Assembly (NCBI GenBank): GCA_028688275.1
Contig: JAQTYN010000027.1
Coordinates: 1-42,488 of the forward strand
Direction of reading: 5' to 3'
DNA length: 42,488 nucleotides
Origin: Gallionella sp.
GTDB taxonomy: Bacteria; Pseudomonadota; Gammaproteobacteria; Burkholderiales; Gallionellaceae
In this document: piece by piece, positions 29,008-37,652 of the stretch
Layout of the letters: each line of letters opens with the position of its first letter
Position numbering within the stretch: the first letter of the stretch is position 1
Position numbers and translations under genes: made by a program
Notes under the pieces: generated by a model
What the model was told of the DNA's origin: nothing
The model's input: only the letters and a program-made list of their open reading frames with translations
Database searches by the model: none

Positions 29008-29700
29008 CTATTGGGTAATACACGAAAAACGGTATCCGCTTCCGCGCACAGTTTGAACGAGATGATCCAATTTACTATGTTCTAAAGCTGCACGCAGGCG
29101 ACGAATATGCACGTCCACTGTTCTTTCCTCGACAAAAACTTGCGTTCCCCACACTTGGTCGAGTAACTGGGTACGGCTATAAACGCGTTCAGTATGCGTC
29201 ATAAAAAACTGCAATAAGCGAAACTCTGTTGGTCCGAGTTCGATGCTCATGCCATGTGCGGTGACACGGTGAGAAATCGGAGAAAGCTCTAATCCACCGA
29301 TGGCAACCACTTCGTCAGGCATCACGGGAATATGTCGGCGTAATACCGCTCGAATACGCGCCATCAGTTCTCGCGGTGAAAAAGGTTTGGTGATGTAGTC
29401 ATCCGCGCCAGACTCCAATCCTAACACTTTATCGCGCTCATCGCCGCGTGCGGTGAGCATGATAATGGGCACATCGCAGGTGCGTGCATCGGCGCGCAAT
29501 TGTTTTGCTAGCACGATACCGCTGGTTTCGGGCAACATCCAATCCAATAGAATCAAATCAGGCGCGTATTGACGGATCTGTTGCCAAGCCGCTTCAGCAT
29601 TTTCCGCACGCAAGGCGTAAAACCCCGCTTGCACGACGTTAAATGCCAGTAACTCCGCAATCGCGGGCTCATCTTCCACAATTAAAATTTTCGCAGTCAT
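29008..29700 (-). CDS. phoB: Phosphate regulon response regulator PhoB
   Basis: A 230-residue OmpR-family response regulator. The receiver domain has the acidic pair near D10 and the phosphoacceptor D53 (LLLDWMLP), then T/S and K residues ([21 protein letters not shown]). The C-terminal winged helix (about 130-228) ends in [15 protein letters not shown] and GSGYRF, the PhoB signature. A Pho box lies 49 bases upstream, so it probably activates its own operon under phosphate starvation. Confidence 0.95.
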   Translation of the reverse strand: MTAKILIVEDEPAIAELLAFNVVQAGFYALRAENAEAAWQQIRQYAPDLILLDWMLPETSGIVLAKQLRADARTCDVPIIMLTARGDERDKVLGLESGADDYITKPFSPRELMARIRAVLRRHIPVMPDEVVAIGGLELSPISHRVTAHGMSIELGPTEFRLLQFFMTHTERVYSRTQLLDQVWGTQVFVEERTVDVHIRRLRAALEHSKLDHLVQTVRGSGYRFSCITQ

Positions 29701-29748
29701 GTTTGTCTATGGATTTATTAGGAGAGAGGGATAGGATATGAAGGAATG

Positions 29749-29766
29749 ATGACAATTGTGTGACAG
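29749..29766 (-). promoter_or_regulatory. Pho box upstream of phoB
   Basis: On the minus strand CTGTCAC, four bases, then TTGTCAT: two 7-base direct repeats close to the CTGTCAT half-site consensus with the standard 11-base period. It lies 49 bases before the phoB ATG, fitting autoregulation. Confidence 0.75.
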
Positions 29767-29781
29767 ATAAGGGTTGTGAGT

Positions 29782-29838
29782 GGTGAAAGGTGAAAAGTGT
29801 GAGTGCGCAACGGTTTGTTTCACTTTTCACTTTTCACC
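29782..29838. repeat. Inverted repeat at the xerC 3' end
   Basis: GGTGAAAGGTGAAAAGTG (29782-29799) is nearly complementary to CACTTTTCACTTTTCACC (29821-29838) with a loop of about 20 bases. The right arm supplies the last codons (VKSEK) and the stop codon of xerC. It may end xerC transcription but has no U-tract. Confidence 0.7.
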
Positions 29839-30704
29839 TTCTTAGCCCTCGGGTGCGCTGCATCATATACTTTGCTCAATGCCTGAAAATCCAGATGGGT
29901 GTAAATCTGCGTGCTGGTGATGCTGGCGTGACCGAGCAGCTCTTGCACGGCGCGCAGGTCGCCTGAGGATTGTAAAACATGGCTGGCGCAGGAATGGCGC
30001 AGCACATGCGGATGGATATTCTTGTCCAGACCTTGTTGCAAGCCTCGCGCTTTCAGTCGCAATTGCACCACACGTGGCACAATCCGCCGCCCGCGTTGCC
30101 CCACAAACAAGGCAGGTTCATCAGGCAACGCCAATTCATTGCGCACCGCCAACCACGCTTGCACAGCCTGAATCGCATGACTGCCCAACGGAGCGATGCG
30201 CATTTTTTGCCCCTTGCCGATGACCCGCAGCTCGCCAGACGACAAATCCAACTGCGCCGCATCCAAGCTCACCAACTCCGCCAAGCGCAATCCTGAGCTA
30301 TACAACACTTCAAACATCGCCAAATCACACAATGCTCTGGGCGATACCGCGTCAAAGGTCAACAAGCGTGAGGTTTCATCGGGCGACAAGTATTCAGGTA
30401 ATTTTTTGGGTGACTTTGGCACCGACACCCCGATGCATGGATTATGCAAGCCGCCGTGTTCCCGAATCAAAAAGGCAAAAAATCCCCGCCAAGCCGACAC
30501 CATCCTCGCCAATGATCGCCCGCTCAAGCCTTGACTGTGCAGCTGCGAAACACATCGCCGAATTTGTGGCGACTGCACCTCCTGCAACGACACCGCCCCC
30601 AAGCACTCAAACAACCGCCGCACATCCCGCGCATAGTTTTCCACCGTCAATGGCGAATAACGTTTTTCATCGCGGAGATAGGATAGGTAACCGTCCAAAA
30701 ACAC
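29820..30704 (-). CDS. xerC: Tyrosine recombinase XerC
   Basis: A 294-residue site-specific recombinase that, with XerD and FtsK, resolves chromosome dimers at dif. Catalytic residues are all visible: R140 (SSGLRLAE), K164 (GKGQK), H233 and R236 (HPHVLRH), H259 (LLGHASI) and the nucleophile Y268 (STQIYTH). The N-terminal SAM-like core-binding domain covers about 1-85. The last five to six residues differ from the usual AHPRAK ending because the 3' end of the gene lies in an inverted repeat. In many gammaproteobacteria a DUF484 gene separates dapF and xerC; here only a palindromic repeat does. Confidence 0.95.
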   Translation of the reverse strand: MFLDGYLSYLRDEKRYSPLTVENYARDVRRLFECLGAVSLQEVQSPQIRRCVSQLHSQGLSGRSLARMVSAWRGFFAFLIREHGGLHNPCIGVSVPKSPKKLPEYLSPDETSRLLTFDAVSPRALCDLAMFEVLYSSGLRLAELVSLDAAQLDLSSGELRVIGKGQKMRIAPLGSHAIQAVQAWLAVRNELALPDEPALFVGQRGRRIVPRVVQLRLKARGLQQGLDKNIHPHVLRHSCASHVLQSSGDLRAVQELLGHASITSTQIYTHLDFQALSKVYDAAHPRAKKVKSEK

Positions 30705-30723
30705 TGCGCTTACCCTTTCCTTG

Positions 30724-30764
30724 CTCCCCTCGCCCGTTTACGGGAGAGGGGTTGGGGGAGAGGG
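30724..30764. repeat. Palindromic repeat, family A, between dapF and xerC
   Basis: CTCCCCTCGCCCGTTTACGG followed by GAGAGGGG and GGGGGAGAGGG, in the same orientation as the copy at 4471-4510. It occupies most of the 73 bases between the dapF stop and the xerC start. Confidence 0.85.
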
Positions 30765-30777
30765 AACGCCGCCAATA

Positions 30778-31602
30778 TCACAGAGAAATCTCCCCCGTAA
30801 ACACCGTGACAGCAGGGCCTGTCATCCACACGGGTGCATCGCCACCCGCCCATGCGATGCTTAATTCGCCGCCGTGAGTGGTCACTTGCACGGGGCTTTG
30901 CAACAAGCCGCGTCGGATGCCTGCGACCACCGCCGCGCACGCGCCTGTACCGCACGCCAAGGTTTCGCCCGCCCCGCGTTCATACACGCGCAGCTTGATG
31001 TGGTGTGCGTTCACGACCTGCATAAACCCCGCATTGACGCGACGCGGGAAGCGTGCATGGCATTCAATCAGCGCGCCCTGCACTTGCACGGGCGCGCTTT
31101 CCGCATCCGCCACCACTTGCACTGCGTGTGGATTACCCATCGACACCGCGCTGATTTCTACCGCTTCGCCCGCCACATCCAGCGATTCACTTACCGCCCC
31201 CGTGCCGCACGTAAACGGCAAACGCGCTGCGTCAAACACGGGCGCGCCCATATTCACGGTCACTCGTCCATCGTCTTCCAATTTCAAGGTAATCAAGCCG
31301 CTTTGGGTTTCCACGGTAATTTCGCGCTTGGGTGTAAGCCCTTGCTCATGCACAAAACGCACAAAACAGCGCGCGCCGTTGCCGCATTGCTCGACTTCGC
31401 TGCCGTCAGCGTTAAAAATCCGATAACGGAAGTCCGCTACCGATGAAGTTTCCACCAACAACAATTGATCGCAGCCGATCCCGAAATGTCGATCCGCCAA
31501 AAATCGAATCTGCTCGGTACTCAGTTCAACCTGTTGGCGCACGCCATCAAATACCACAAAATCATTTCCCGCCCCGTGCATCTTGCTGAATTTTAATAAC
31601 AT
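30778..31602 (-). CDS. dapF: Diaminopimelate epimerase
   Basis: A 274-residue cytosolic enzyme converting LL- to meso-diaminopimelate for lysine and peptidoglycan. The two active-site cysteines are C73 ([10 protein letters not shown]) and C217 ([10 protein letters not shown]), the acid and base of the PLP-independent reaction. The start [17 protein letters not shown] and the total length match the family. It is followed by xerC and preceded by a small membrane protein on the same strand. Confidence 0.97.
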   Translation of the reverse strand: MLLKFSKMHGAGNDFVVFDGVRQQVELSTEQIRFLADRHFGIGCDQLLLVETSSVADFRYRIFNADGSEVEQCGNGARCFVRFVHEQGLTPKREITVETQSGLITLKLEDDGRVTVNMGAPVFDAARLPFTCGTGAVSESLDVAGEAVEISAVSMGNPHAVQVVADAESAPVQVQGALIECHARFPRRVNAGFMQVVNAHHIKLRVYERGAGETLACGTGACAAVVAGIRRGLLQSPVQVTTHGGELSIAWAGGDAPVWMTGPAVTVFTGEISL

Positions 31603-31635
31603 ATATATTCTTTCTTTTTAAACCACACCCAAAAT

Positions 31636-32010
31636 TTACGGTGCTAACACTTTCACCTCAGTGATGAAATACTCCGTATCGCCCAAGCACGAAGTCAGCA
31701 GCCCCTTATGTTGCTCATAACTTAACGCCACGCGCTTACCCACGGATTCGTTAATCTTCGCTGCCACGGCATCATCGCGCACGGTGAAGTAAAACTTTTC
31801 AGGCAACGTGCCTGGCAACGACACCAACGCCTGTTCGCCTTCCCACGTTTTACACACCCAGCCTTTTTGCGACAACTTTTGCACAAATCCCGCCCGCTCG
31901 CCGCTGGAATAACTCCAATGCAGCGCGACCCAAAAATAAGCGACCAGCAACAACATCACCGCCGCCAAAATGCCAAAACCATACAAAGCCATTCTTTTAG
32001 CAGTCCACAT
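31636..32010 (-). CDS. Small membrane-anchored protein of unknown function
   Basis: A 124-residue protein with an N-terminal membrane helix (about 8-30, LYGFGILAAVMLLLVAYFWVAL) and a periplasmic or cytosolic domain that contains WSYSSGERAGFVQKLSQKGW, CKTWEGEQAL and LLTSCLGDTEYF. The ATG at 32010 has AAAGGA seven bases upstream; an ATG six codons earlier overlaps the tag stop codon. Similar WSYSxGERxGxVQK proteins are widespread in proteobacteria, without known function. It lies between tag and dapF on the same strand. Confidence 0.8.
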   Translation of the reverse strand: MWTAKRMALYGFGILAAVMLLLVAYFWVALHWSYSSGERAGFVQKLSQKGWVCKTWEGEQALVSLPGTLPEKFYFTVRDDAVAAKINESVGKRVALSYEQHKGLLTSCLGDTEYFITEVKVLAP

Positions 32011-32020
32011 TTTGTTCCTT

Positions 32021-32626
32021 TCAATCATTCACCGAAGCGCGAGTGGCGATAGTAGCATTTTGTGCAGCACATTCGTCTTGCCGAAAACACCCGTCAACAT
32101 GGTCATTGACCATGCCCGTTGCCTGCATAAACGCGTAGCAAATCGTGGTGCCGATAAATTTAAAGCCGCGCTTTTTGAGCGCAAGGCTGAGGGCATCGGA
32201 TTCGGGGGTGCGGCTGGGGACTTGGGAAAGGTTTTGCCAGTGGTTTTGGATGGGTTTGTCGCCGACGAATTGCCAGATAAATTTAGCAAAGCTGCCAAAT
32301 TCTTGTTGTATAGCGAGAGTGCCTTGCGCATTGAGCACTAAAGATTGAATTTTCAAGCGGTTACGCACGATGCCTGCGTTTTGCATCAACTCAGCGAGCT
32401 TTTCCCCATCGTATTGGGCGATTTTGTGTGCATCGAATCCATCTAGCGCGGTGCGGTAGTTTTCGCGTTTACGCAAAATCGTAATCCAACTCAACCCTGC
32501 CTGCGCGCCTTCTAAAATCAGCAATTCAAACAAACGGTTATCGTCGAACTGCGGCACGCCCCATTCGTGATCGTGATAATGTTGATACAGCGGATCATCT
32601 CCCGCCCAAGGACAGCGGTTACACAT
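32021..32626 (-). CDS. tag: DNA-3-methyladenine glycosylase I
   Basis: A 201-residue base-excision repair enzyme that removes N3-methyladenine. The ATG at 32626 has AGGAG eight bases upstream; a TTG five codons earlier is unlikely. Family features are the N-terminal CPWAGDDPLYQHYHDHEWG, AGLSWITILRKRENYR, and the C-terminal MVNDHVDGCFR. Cys5 and a His near residue 18, with the C-terminal His and Cys, form the expected zinc site. Length is close to E. coli Tag (187). Confidence 0.95.
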   Translation of the reverse strand: MCNRCPWAGDDPLYQHYHDHEWGVPQFDDNRLFELLILEGAQAGLSWITILRKRENYRTALDGFDAHKIAQYDGEKLAELMQNAGIVRNRLKIQSLVLNAQGTLAIQQEFGSFAKFIWQFVGDKPIQNHWQNLSQVPSRTPESDALSLALKKRGFKFIGTTICYAFMQATGMVNDHVDGCFRQDECAAQNATIATRASVND

Positions 32627-32910
32627 ACTTGAACTCCTCAAATGTCATATATGAAATGTGTAGATAATATCGTATGCGTGGCACGATTCGATTAAGAAAT
32701 ATATGCTTAATGCCTCGCTTGCTGGGGCGCTTAGCATGGGCGTGTTTGTTTTTGATTAAATTGTCAACCAAACCATTCAACTTTGCGTTAATATCTCGCT
32801 GCCAGTGTTCGGTAGCGGAGATTGACGAAACTGAGCAGCAGTACTATCAATCCCCAGCGGAGGCTCTGCCTCTATTGAATAATGTGTTAAATCACTCACG
32901 GAGATAAATT

Positions 32911-33228
32911 ATGAAATCTATTATTGTTAGCGTAGCAGTAGCAGCAGGTTTGATGGTCGCAGGTAGTGCAATGGCTGATGCACCTAAAGAAGCTGGCGTT
33001 TGTGCGGCTTGCCATAACACTGGTAAAAGTGGTGGTTCAGTTGGTCCCGCATGGAAAGATGTTGCAGCTAAATACAAAGACGATGCTAAAGCAGTTGAAA
33101 CTTTGACTGCAAACATCAAAGCTGGCGGTCATTTCGGTTGGAAAAAAGCTGCTCCAATGCCAAAGAATGGTAGTGGTCCTGAAGCAAATGTACCCGCTTT
33201 GGCTGCATACATCATGACCCTGAAATAA
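32911..33228 (+). CDS. Small periplasmic cytochrome c (c5-like)
   Basis: A 105-residue class I cytochrome with a signal peptide (residues 1-23, ending SAMA-DA). The haem-binding motif is C31-A-A-C34-H35 and the sixth ligand is probably M83 in APMPKNG. It would carry single electrons between periplasmic redox enzymes and an oxidase. The gene stands alone: a ribosome binding site (GGAG) precedes it and a strong terminator follows. The 280 bases upstream hold no supported gene; a 77-codon frame there overlaps the promoter region and has no family support. Confidence 0.92.
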   Translation: MKSIIVSVAVAAGLMVAGSAMADAPKEAGVCAACHNTGKSGGSVGPAWKDVAAKYKDDAKAVETLTANIKAGGHFGWKKAAPMPKNGSGPEANVPALAAYIMTLK

Positions 33229-33249
33229 AAAACAGGCTGTTTTTTGATG

Positions 33250-33279
33250 AAAAAAGCCGACGCAAGTCGGCTTTTTTTG
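33250..33279 (+). terminator. Intrinsic terminator after the cytochrome gene
   Basis: A seven-base stem AGCCGAC / GTCGGCT with a GCAA loop, flanked by A and T tracts. A smaller A-T framed hairpin (CAGGCTG) lies just before it. It may serve both this gene and plsY from the other side. Confidence 0.9.
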
Positions 33280-33336
33280 TTTTGGTGATTGGTTGCGTAT
33301 CCGTTAACCATCGAACAACGTTTAGACATTAAGAAA

Positions 33337-33927
33337 TTACTTCTTGCCTATCCGACTTTCCTTCCCGCGCATTAAATTTTCAATGTTGTTCTTGTGGCGA
33401 TAGATCAAGAACAAGCTCATAACGGCAGAGGCGATGATCCATTCATGTGGCAAACCCAGCAAAATGAGGTAAATCGGTGCGGCAATGGCGGCGAGCAGTG
33501 CCGCAAGCGAGGAATAGCGGAAGAGGGCGGCGACCGCAATCCAAGTGAGTAGCACGCCAAGTCCAACCCAAAGATTTAATGCCAGCAGCACGCCTAGGGC
33601 AGTGGCAACCCCTTTGCCCCCTTGAAAGCGTAGGAATATAGGATAGAGGTGTCCTAAGAATACGGCGAGGGTGACAGCAGCAATGAGTACGTTGTCGGTG
33701 GGGGCGTAATGTATGGCGAGAAATACGGCTAACCAACCTTTTGCTGAGTCGCCGACTAAAGTCAGGATGGCAGCCGCTTTTTTACCGCTGCGTAGCACAT
33801 TGGTTGCACCAGGATTACCTGACCCATAAGTGCGTGGATCGGGTAATTTAAAGAGTTTACAGGCGATAATAGCGAAGGAAATCGAGCCTAATAAGTAGGC
33901 GGTGAGAACAAAAACTATGGTCAACAT
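33337..33927 (-). CDS. plsY: Glycerol-3-phosphate acyltransferase PlsY
   Basis: A 196-residue inner membrane enzyme that transfers acyl groups from acyl-phosphate to glycerol-3-phosphate, the first step of phospholipid synthesis. The ATG at 33927 has AAGG eight bases upstream; an ATG eight codons earlier is less likely. Signature segments are GSGNPGATNVLR, KGWLAVFLA, GHLYPIFLRFQGGKGVATALG and the last RHKNNIENLMRGKE. About five membrane helices are visible. Divergent from folB, the usual arrangement. Confidence 0.96.
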   Translation of the reverse strand: MLTIVFVLTAYLLGSISFAIIACKLFKLPDPRTYGSGNPGATNVLRSGKKAAAILTLVGDSAKGWLAVFLAIHYAPTDNVLIAAVTLAVFLGHLYPIFLRFQGGKGVATALGVLLALNLWVGLGVLLTWIAVAALFRYSSLAALLAAIAAPIYLILLGLPHEWIIASAVMSLFLIYRHKNNIENLMRGKESRIGKK

Positions 33928-34048
33928 CGGGAATACCTTAAAATTCAACAAATGTTAATTTTACGCGAAAGCGATGATAAGTCGCTGGCGATTATTATTC
34001 GGACTGTTGTGATCGTCGCCCCTCATTTTCCACCTAACCCTTTTCACT

Positions 34049-34405
34049 ATGGATATTATTTTTTTACGCGAACTGAAGGTAATCACGCTCATCGGAATTT
34101 ACGAACGAGAAAAGGTGATGCCACAGACCTTGCAATTGGATTTGGATATTGCCTTGCCCAATAGCCGCGCGTGTTTGAGTGATGATATTAACGACGCCTT
34201 GGATTACGCCAAGGTGGCGGAGCATATTCAAACCGTGTTGAGTGAGGGGCACTTTTCCTTACTGGAAACGCTGGCGGAACATATTGCACAAATTGTCCTG
34301 AAAGATTTTAACGCGCCTTGGGTTAAGGTGAGCGTGGCTAAATTGCAAGCGATACGCCAATGTAAAATGGTCGGCATTAGTATTGAACGCAGTCAGGTAA
34401 AATAG
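34049..34405 (+). CDS. folB: Dihydroneopterin aldolase
   Basis: A 118-residue enzyme of folate synthesis, cleaving 7,8-dihydroneopterin to 6-hydroxymethyl-dihydropterin and glycolaldehyde. The N-terminal VITLIGIYEREK (catalytic Glu), LDYAKVAEHI, FSLLETLAEHIA and the lysine of VSVAKLQAI match the family. It lies opposite plsY, as in E. coli (folB-ygiH). Confidence 0.95.
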   Translation: MDIIFLRELKVITLIGIYEREKVMPQTLQLDLDIALPNSRACLSDDINDALDYAKVAEHIQTVLSEGHFSLLETLAEHIAQIVLKDFNAPWVKVSVAKLQAIRQCKMVGISIERSQVK

Positions 34406-34468
34406 GTCTAGCATCGTCCTGCTTGCATTAGTCGAAAGCCCTTAACCAATGAAAATGAGTATTCATAT

Positions 34469-36388
34469 ATGAAGCTACTGTTACTAAGTTTGCTGCTATT
34501 TGTTCCTGCCGCTTGGGCGAGTCAGGATGCCGATTTTTTGGCTGCAAATGAAGCCTTCCAAAAAGGGAATGCTAGTCGCTTGGATCAGTACGCTCAAAAG
34601 TTGAAGCATAGCGATCTGGATATTTATGTTCGCTATTACCAACTTCGCCTGAAGTTAGAGACAGCAGAGGCGAGTGAGGTTAAACACTTTTTGACTCAAA
34701 ATGATGATAGCCCCGTGATTGATCGCTTACGCGGTGAGTGGCTAAAAGTGTTGGGCAAGCAGCAAAAATGGACCTTATTCAATAGCGAATACTCTCGTGT
34801 GGTCAATAGTGATGCGGAGTTGACTTGTTATGCCTTGCAGGCACGCTATTTGAATCAACCCGATCAGGCGTTACGTGAGGCCAGAGCCTTGTGGTTTACG
34901 GGGAAGGATATGCCGAGTAGCTGCACGCCGTTGTTTGAGAGTGCGCTATCAGGTGGTGTGATTAGTGAGGATGATGCGTGGCAACGCCTGAAATTAGCAC
35001 TCGAAAGCAGCAATTTGTCTGTCGCCAGAAGTATTACGAGCAGATTGTCGCCACAACATGCCATTTCAACTAAGGAGTTAGACGCGAGTGCTCAAAATCC
35101 CGCGCATTATTTGAAACAAGTATCTGCTGAACATCCTCGTGAAGGGCAGCGAGCTGTGATGTTGTTTGCTTTGCTGCGCTTGGCGAAGCAATCCCCAGAC
35201 CTTGCGTTAACCTATTGGGATGCCAAGAAATTTACCACTGAAGAACAGCAGTATTTTTATGGTTGGCTGGGATATGAGGCGGTGCGTAAACAGGACGATC
35301 TAGCGTTAAGATGGTTTAAGCGAGCGGGCAATCATTTGAATGAGTTGCAACTCGCTTGGCGAGTTCGGGCGGCTTTGCGTGTTCAAAACTGGGGCGAGGT
35401 GTTAAACAGCGTCGAGATGATGAATGAAATACAACAACGCGAAAGTGCTTGGCAATACTGGAAGGCGCGTGCGCTGCAAGCACAAGGAAGGTCGGCTGAA
35501 GCCACGAGAATTTTTTCAAATTTAAGTAATGAATATAATTTTTACGGGCAACTTGCCAGTGAAGAATTAAGCAAAACGACTAGTATTGGCAATATTCCTG
35601 TCTCCTATCTGCCTGATCGGCAAAGTGTCGCGCGGGTTGCGGAGTTAGTCGGCATACAGCGTGCGACCACGCTTTATCGCCTCGCGTTACGCACTGATGC
35701 CCTCAAAGAGTGGGCTTGGGCTATTCGTGGATTTAGCGATCAAGAGCTGCTCGCGGCGGCAGAGTATGCCAAGCGTAACAGTATGTTTGATCGTGCCATC
35801 AACGCAGCAGATAAAACGATCAGTACGCATGATTTCAACCTGCGTTATCTCGCACCCTATCGCAGCGCACTGCATCCCCATATCCAAGATAATAATCTGG
35901 ATGAAGCTTGGGTGTATGGACTTATGCGGCAAGAAAGTCGCTTTGTAACGGTCGCGAAATCGACGGTGGGTGCTGCTGGGTTAATGCAAATCATGCCCAG
36001 TACCGCTCGTTGGGTGGCGCGTAAAATGGGCTTGAAAAATTATCGAGCCTCCATGATTGATGAATTAGACACCAATTTAAAACTCGGGACGTATTACATG
36101 AAAAATGTGTTATCTACCTTCGATGATGATCCCGTACTCGCCTCTGCCGCCTATAACGCGGGGCCGGGTCGGGCGCGTCGTTGGCGTGGTGAGATGACCT
36201 TGGAAGGGGCGATTTATGCGGAAACCATACCCTTTGATGAAACGCGGGATTACGTTAAGAAAGTAATGAGTAACACCTCGTACTACGCCATACAGTTCGG
36301 TGCGCCGTGGCGCTCACTCAAAACTCGCTTGGGTTCGATTGCCGCAAAAACGGCTGCCAATCAACAAGCGATTCCGAATGAAAAATAA
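34469..36388 (+). CDS. slt: Soluble lytic murein transglycosylase
   Basis: A 639-residue periplasmic enzyme that cleaves peptidoglycan glycan strands to 1,6-anhydromuropeptides. A signal peptide (1-17, ending AWA) is followed by the doughnut-shaped helical U and L domains (about 20-460) and the lysozyme-like catalytic domain (about 470-620) with E489 in MRQESRF, the GAAGLMQIMPSTA motif and AAYNAGPGRARRW. Length is close to E. coli Slt70. Its stop overlaps the cca start. Confidence 0.95.
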   Translation: MKLLLLSLLLFVPAAWASQDADFLAANEAFQKGNASRLDQYAQKLKHSDLDIYVRYYQLRLKLETAEASEVKHFLTQNDDSPVIDRLRGEWLKVLGKQQKWTLFNSEYSRVVNSDAELTCYALQARYLNQPDQALREARALWFTGKDMPSSCTPLFESALSGGVISEDDAWQRLKLALESSNLSVARSITSRLSPQHAISTKELDASAQNPAHYLKQVSAEHPREGQRAVMLFALLRLAKQSPDLALTYWDAKKFTTEEQQYFYGWLGYEAVRKQDDLALRWFKRAGNHLNELQLAWRVRAALRVQNWGEVLNSVEMMNEIQQRESAWQYWKARALQAQGRSAEATRIFSNLSNEYNFYGQLASEELSKTTSIGNIPVSYLPDRQSVARVAELVGIQRATTLYRLALRTDALKEWAWAIRGFSDQELLAAAEYAKRNSMFDRAINAADKTISTHDFNLRYLAPYRSALHPHIQDNNLDEAWVYGLMRQESRFVTVAKSTVGAAGLMQIMPSTARWVARKMGLKNYRASMIDELDTNLKLGTYYMKNVLSTFDDDPVLASAAYNAGPGRARRWRGEMTLEGAIYAETIPFDETRDYVKKVMSNTSYYAIQFGAPWRSLKTRLGSIAAKTAANQQAIPNEK

Positions 36389-37652
36389 CGCTCAAGTGTA
36401 TTGCGTGGGGGGAGCCGTGCGCGATGCACTGCTGAACTTGCCTGTCAATGATAAAGATTGGGTGGTGGTGGGCAGCACCCCTGAGGAGATGTTGGCAGAC
36501 GGTTTTCAGCCCATAGGCAAAGATTTCCCGATTTTTCTACATCCTCAAACACATGAGGAGTACGCGCTTGCCCGCACAGAGCGCAAAACCGCCCCTGGTT
36601 ATCAAGGCTTTGCGGTGTATGCCGCGCCAGAGGTGACGTTGGAGCAGGATCTCATGCGGCGAGATTTCACCATCAATGCCATCGCTCAATCCGCTGATGG
36701 CAGCTTGATTGACCCACATCATGGCATCGCTGATTTACGAGCAGGCGTTTTGCGTCATGTCAGCAACGCGTTCAGTGAAGATCCCGTGCGCATCTTGCGG
36801 GGCGCGCGTTTTGCGGCGCGTTTTGGTTTTACCATTGCGCCTGAGACGCTGACCTTGATGCGAGATATGGTGGAAAATGGCGAAGTAGATGCTCTGGTGG
36901 CGGAGCGCGTTTGGCAGGAATTGGCACGCGGGTTGATGGAAAAACAACCCTCATTGTTTTTTTCTACGCTGCGTGACTGTGGTGCATTAGCCAAAATTTT
37001 GCCCGAAGTGGATGACTTATTTGGCATTCCTCAGCCGCCTAAATATCACCCAGAAATTGACTGCGGCATCCACACCCTGATGGTCGTGGATGATGCGGCG
37101 CGTCATGATTATCCCTTGGCAACGCGTTTTGCCGCCTTGCTCCATGACCTCGGCAAAGCGACCACCCCCAAAGACATTTTGCCGCGCCATATCGGACACG
37201 AACAACGCGGATTTGGCTTGGTAAAAGCCCTGTGCCGACGCTTGCGCGCGCCAAGTGAGTGTCAGGATTTGGCGGCACTCACCGCTCGTCATCACGGCGA
37301 TGTGCATCGCTCTTTTGAATTTCGCCCCGAAACGGTCATCAAATTATTTCAAACCACCGATGCGTGGCGCAGACCAGAACGCTTTGAACAAATTTTGCTC
37401 GCTTGTGCCTCAGATGCGCGTGGCCGTAAAGGGTTTGAGCTGGTCGAGTATCCGCAGGCTACGTATTTGTTGGATTTATTGGCGACAGCTCGCGCCGTCA
37501 ATGCGGGTGAAATTGCGCGTGAATTTGAAGATCCCGCAGGTAAAACATCAATTTTTTATCCCCGTAGCTGCGATACAATCGCTAGTCGTGTAGAGCATGC
37601 TCGCATTCGTTCCATTACCTCACTCGTTAAACAACAAAAGGAAAACTCATGA
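36378..37652 (+). CDS. cca: Multifunctional CCA-adding tRNA nucleotidyltransferase
   Basis: A 424-residue class II CCA enzyme. The ATG at 36378 overlaps the slt stop codon (ATGAAAAATAA) and gives the canonical start MKNNAQVYCVGGAVRD; a longer frame inside slt is not used. The nucleotidyltransferase domain has GGAVRD and the metal pair of VNDKDWVVVG (D25, D27), and RRDFTINAIA follows. The C-terminal HD domain (HTLMVVDDAAR, LLHDLGKATTP) gives the phosphatase and phosphodiesterase activities of the long gammaproteobacterial form. It overlaps the EF-hand gene by four bases. Confidence 0.96.
   Translation: MKNNAQVYCVGGAVRDALLNLPVNDKDWVVVGSTPEEMLADGFQPIGKDFPIFLHPQTHEEYALARTERKTAPGYQGFAVYAAPEVTLEQDLMRRDFTINAIAQSADGSLIDPHHGIADLRAGVLRHVSNAFSEDPVRILRGARFAARFGFTIAPETLTLMRDMVENGEVDALVAERVWQELARGLMEKQPSLFFSTLRDCGALAKILPEVDDLFGIPQPPKYHPEIDCGIHTLMVVDDAARHDYPLATRFAALLHDLGKATTPKDILPRHIGHEQRGFGLVKALCRRLRAPSECQDLAALTARHHGDVHRSFEFRPETVIKLFQTTDAWRRPERFEQILLACASDARGRKGFELVEYPQATYLLDLLATARAVNAGEIAREFEDPAGKTSIFYPRSCDTIASRVEHARIRSITSLVKQQKENS

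Noticed and set aside
32674..32907. 77-codon frame upstream of the cytochrome gene
   Set aside because: It ends just before the cytochrome start, has no ribosome binding site and no recognisable family; the region more likely holds a promoter.
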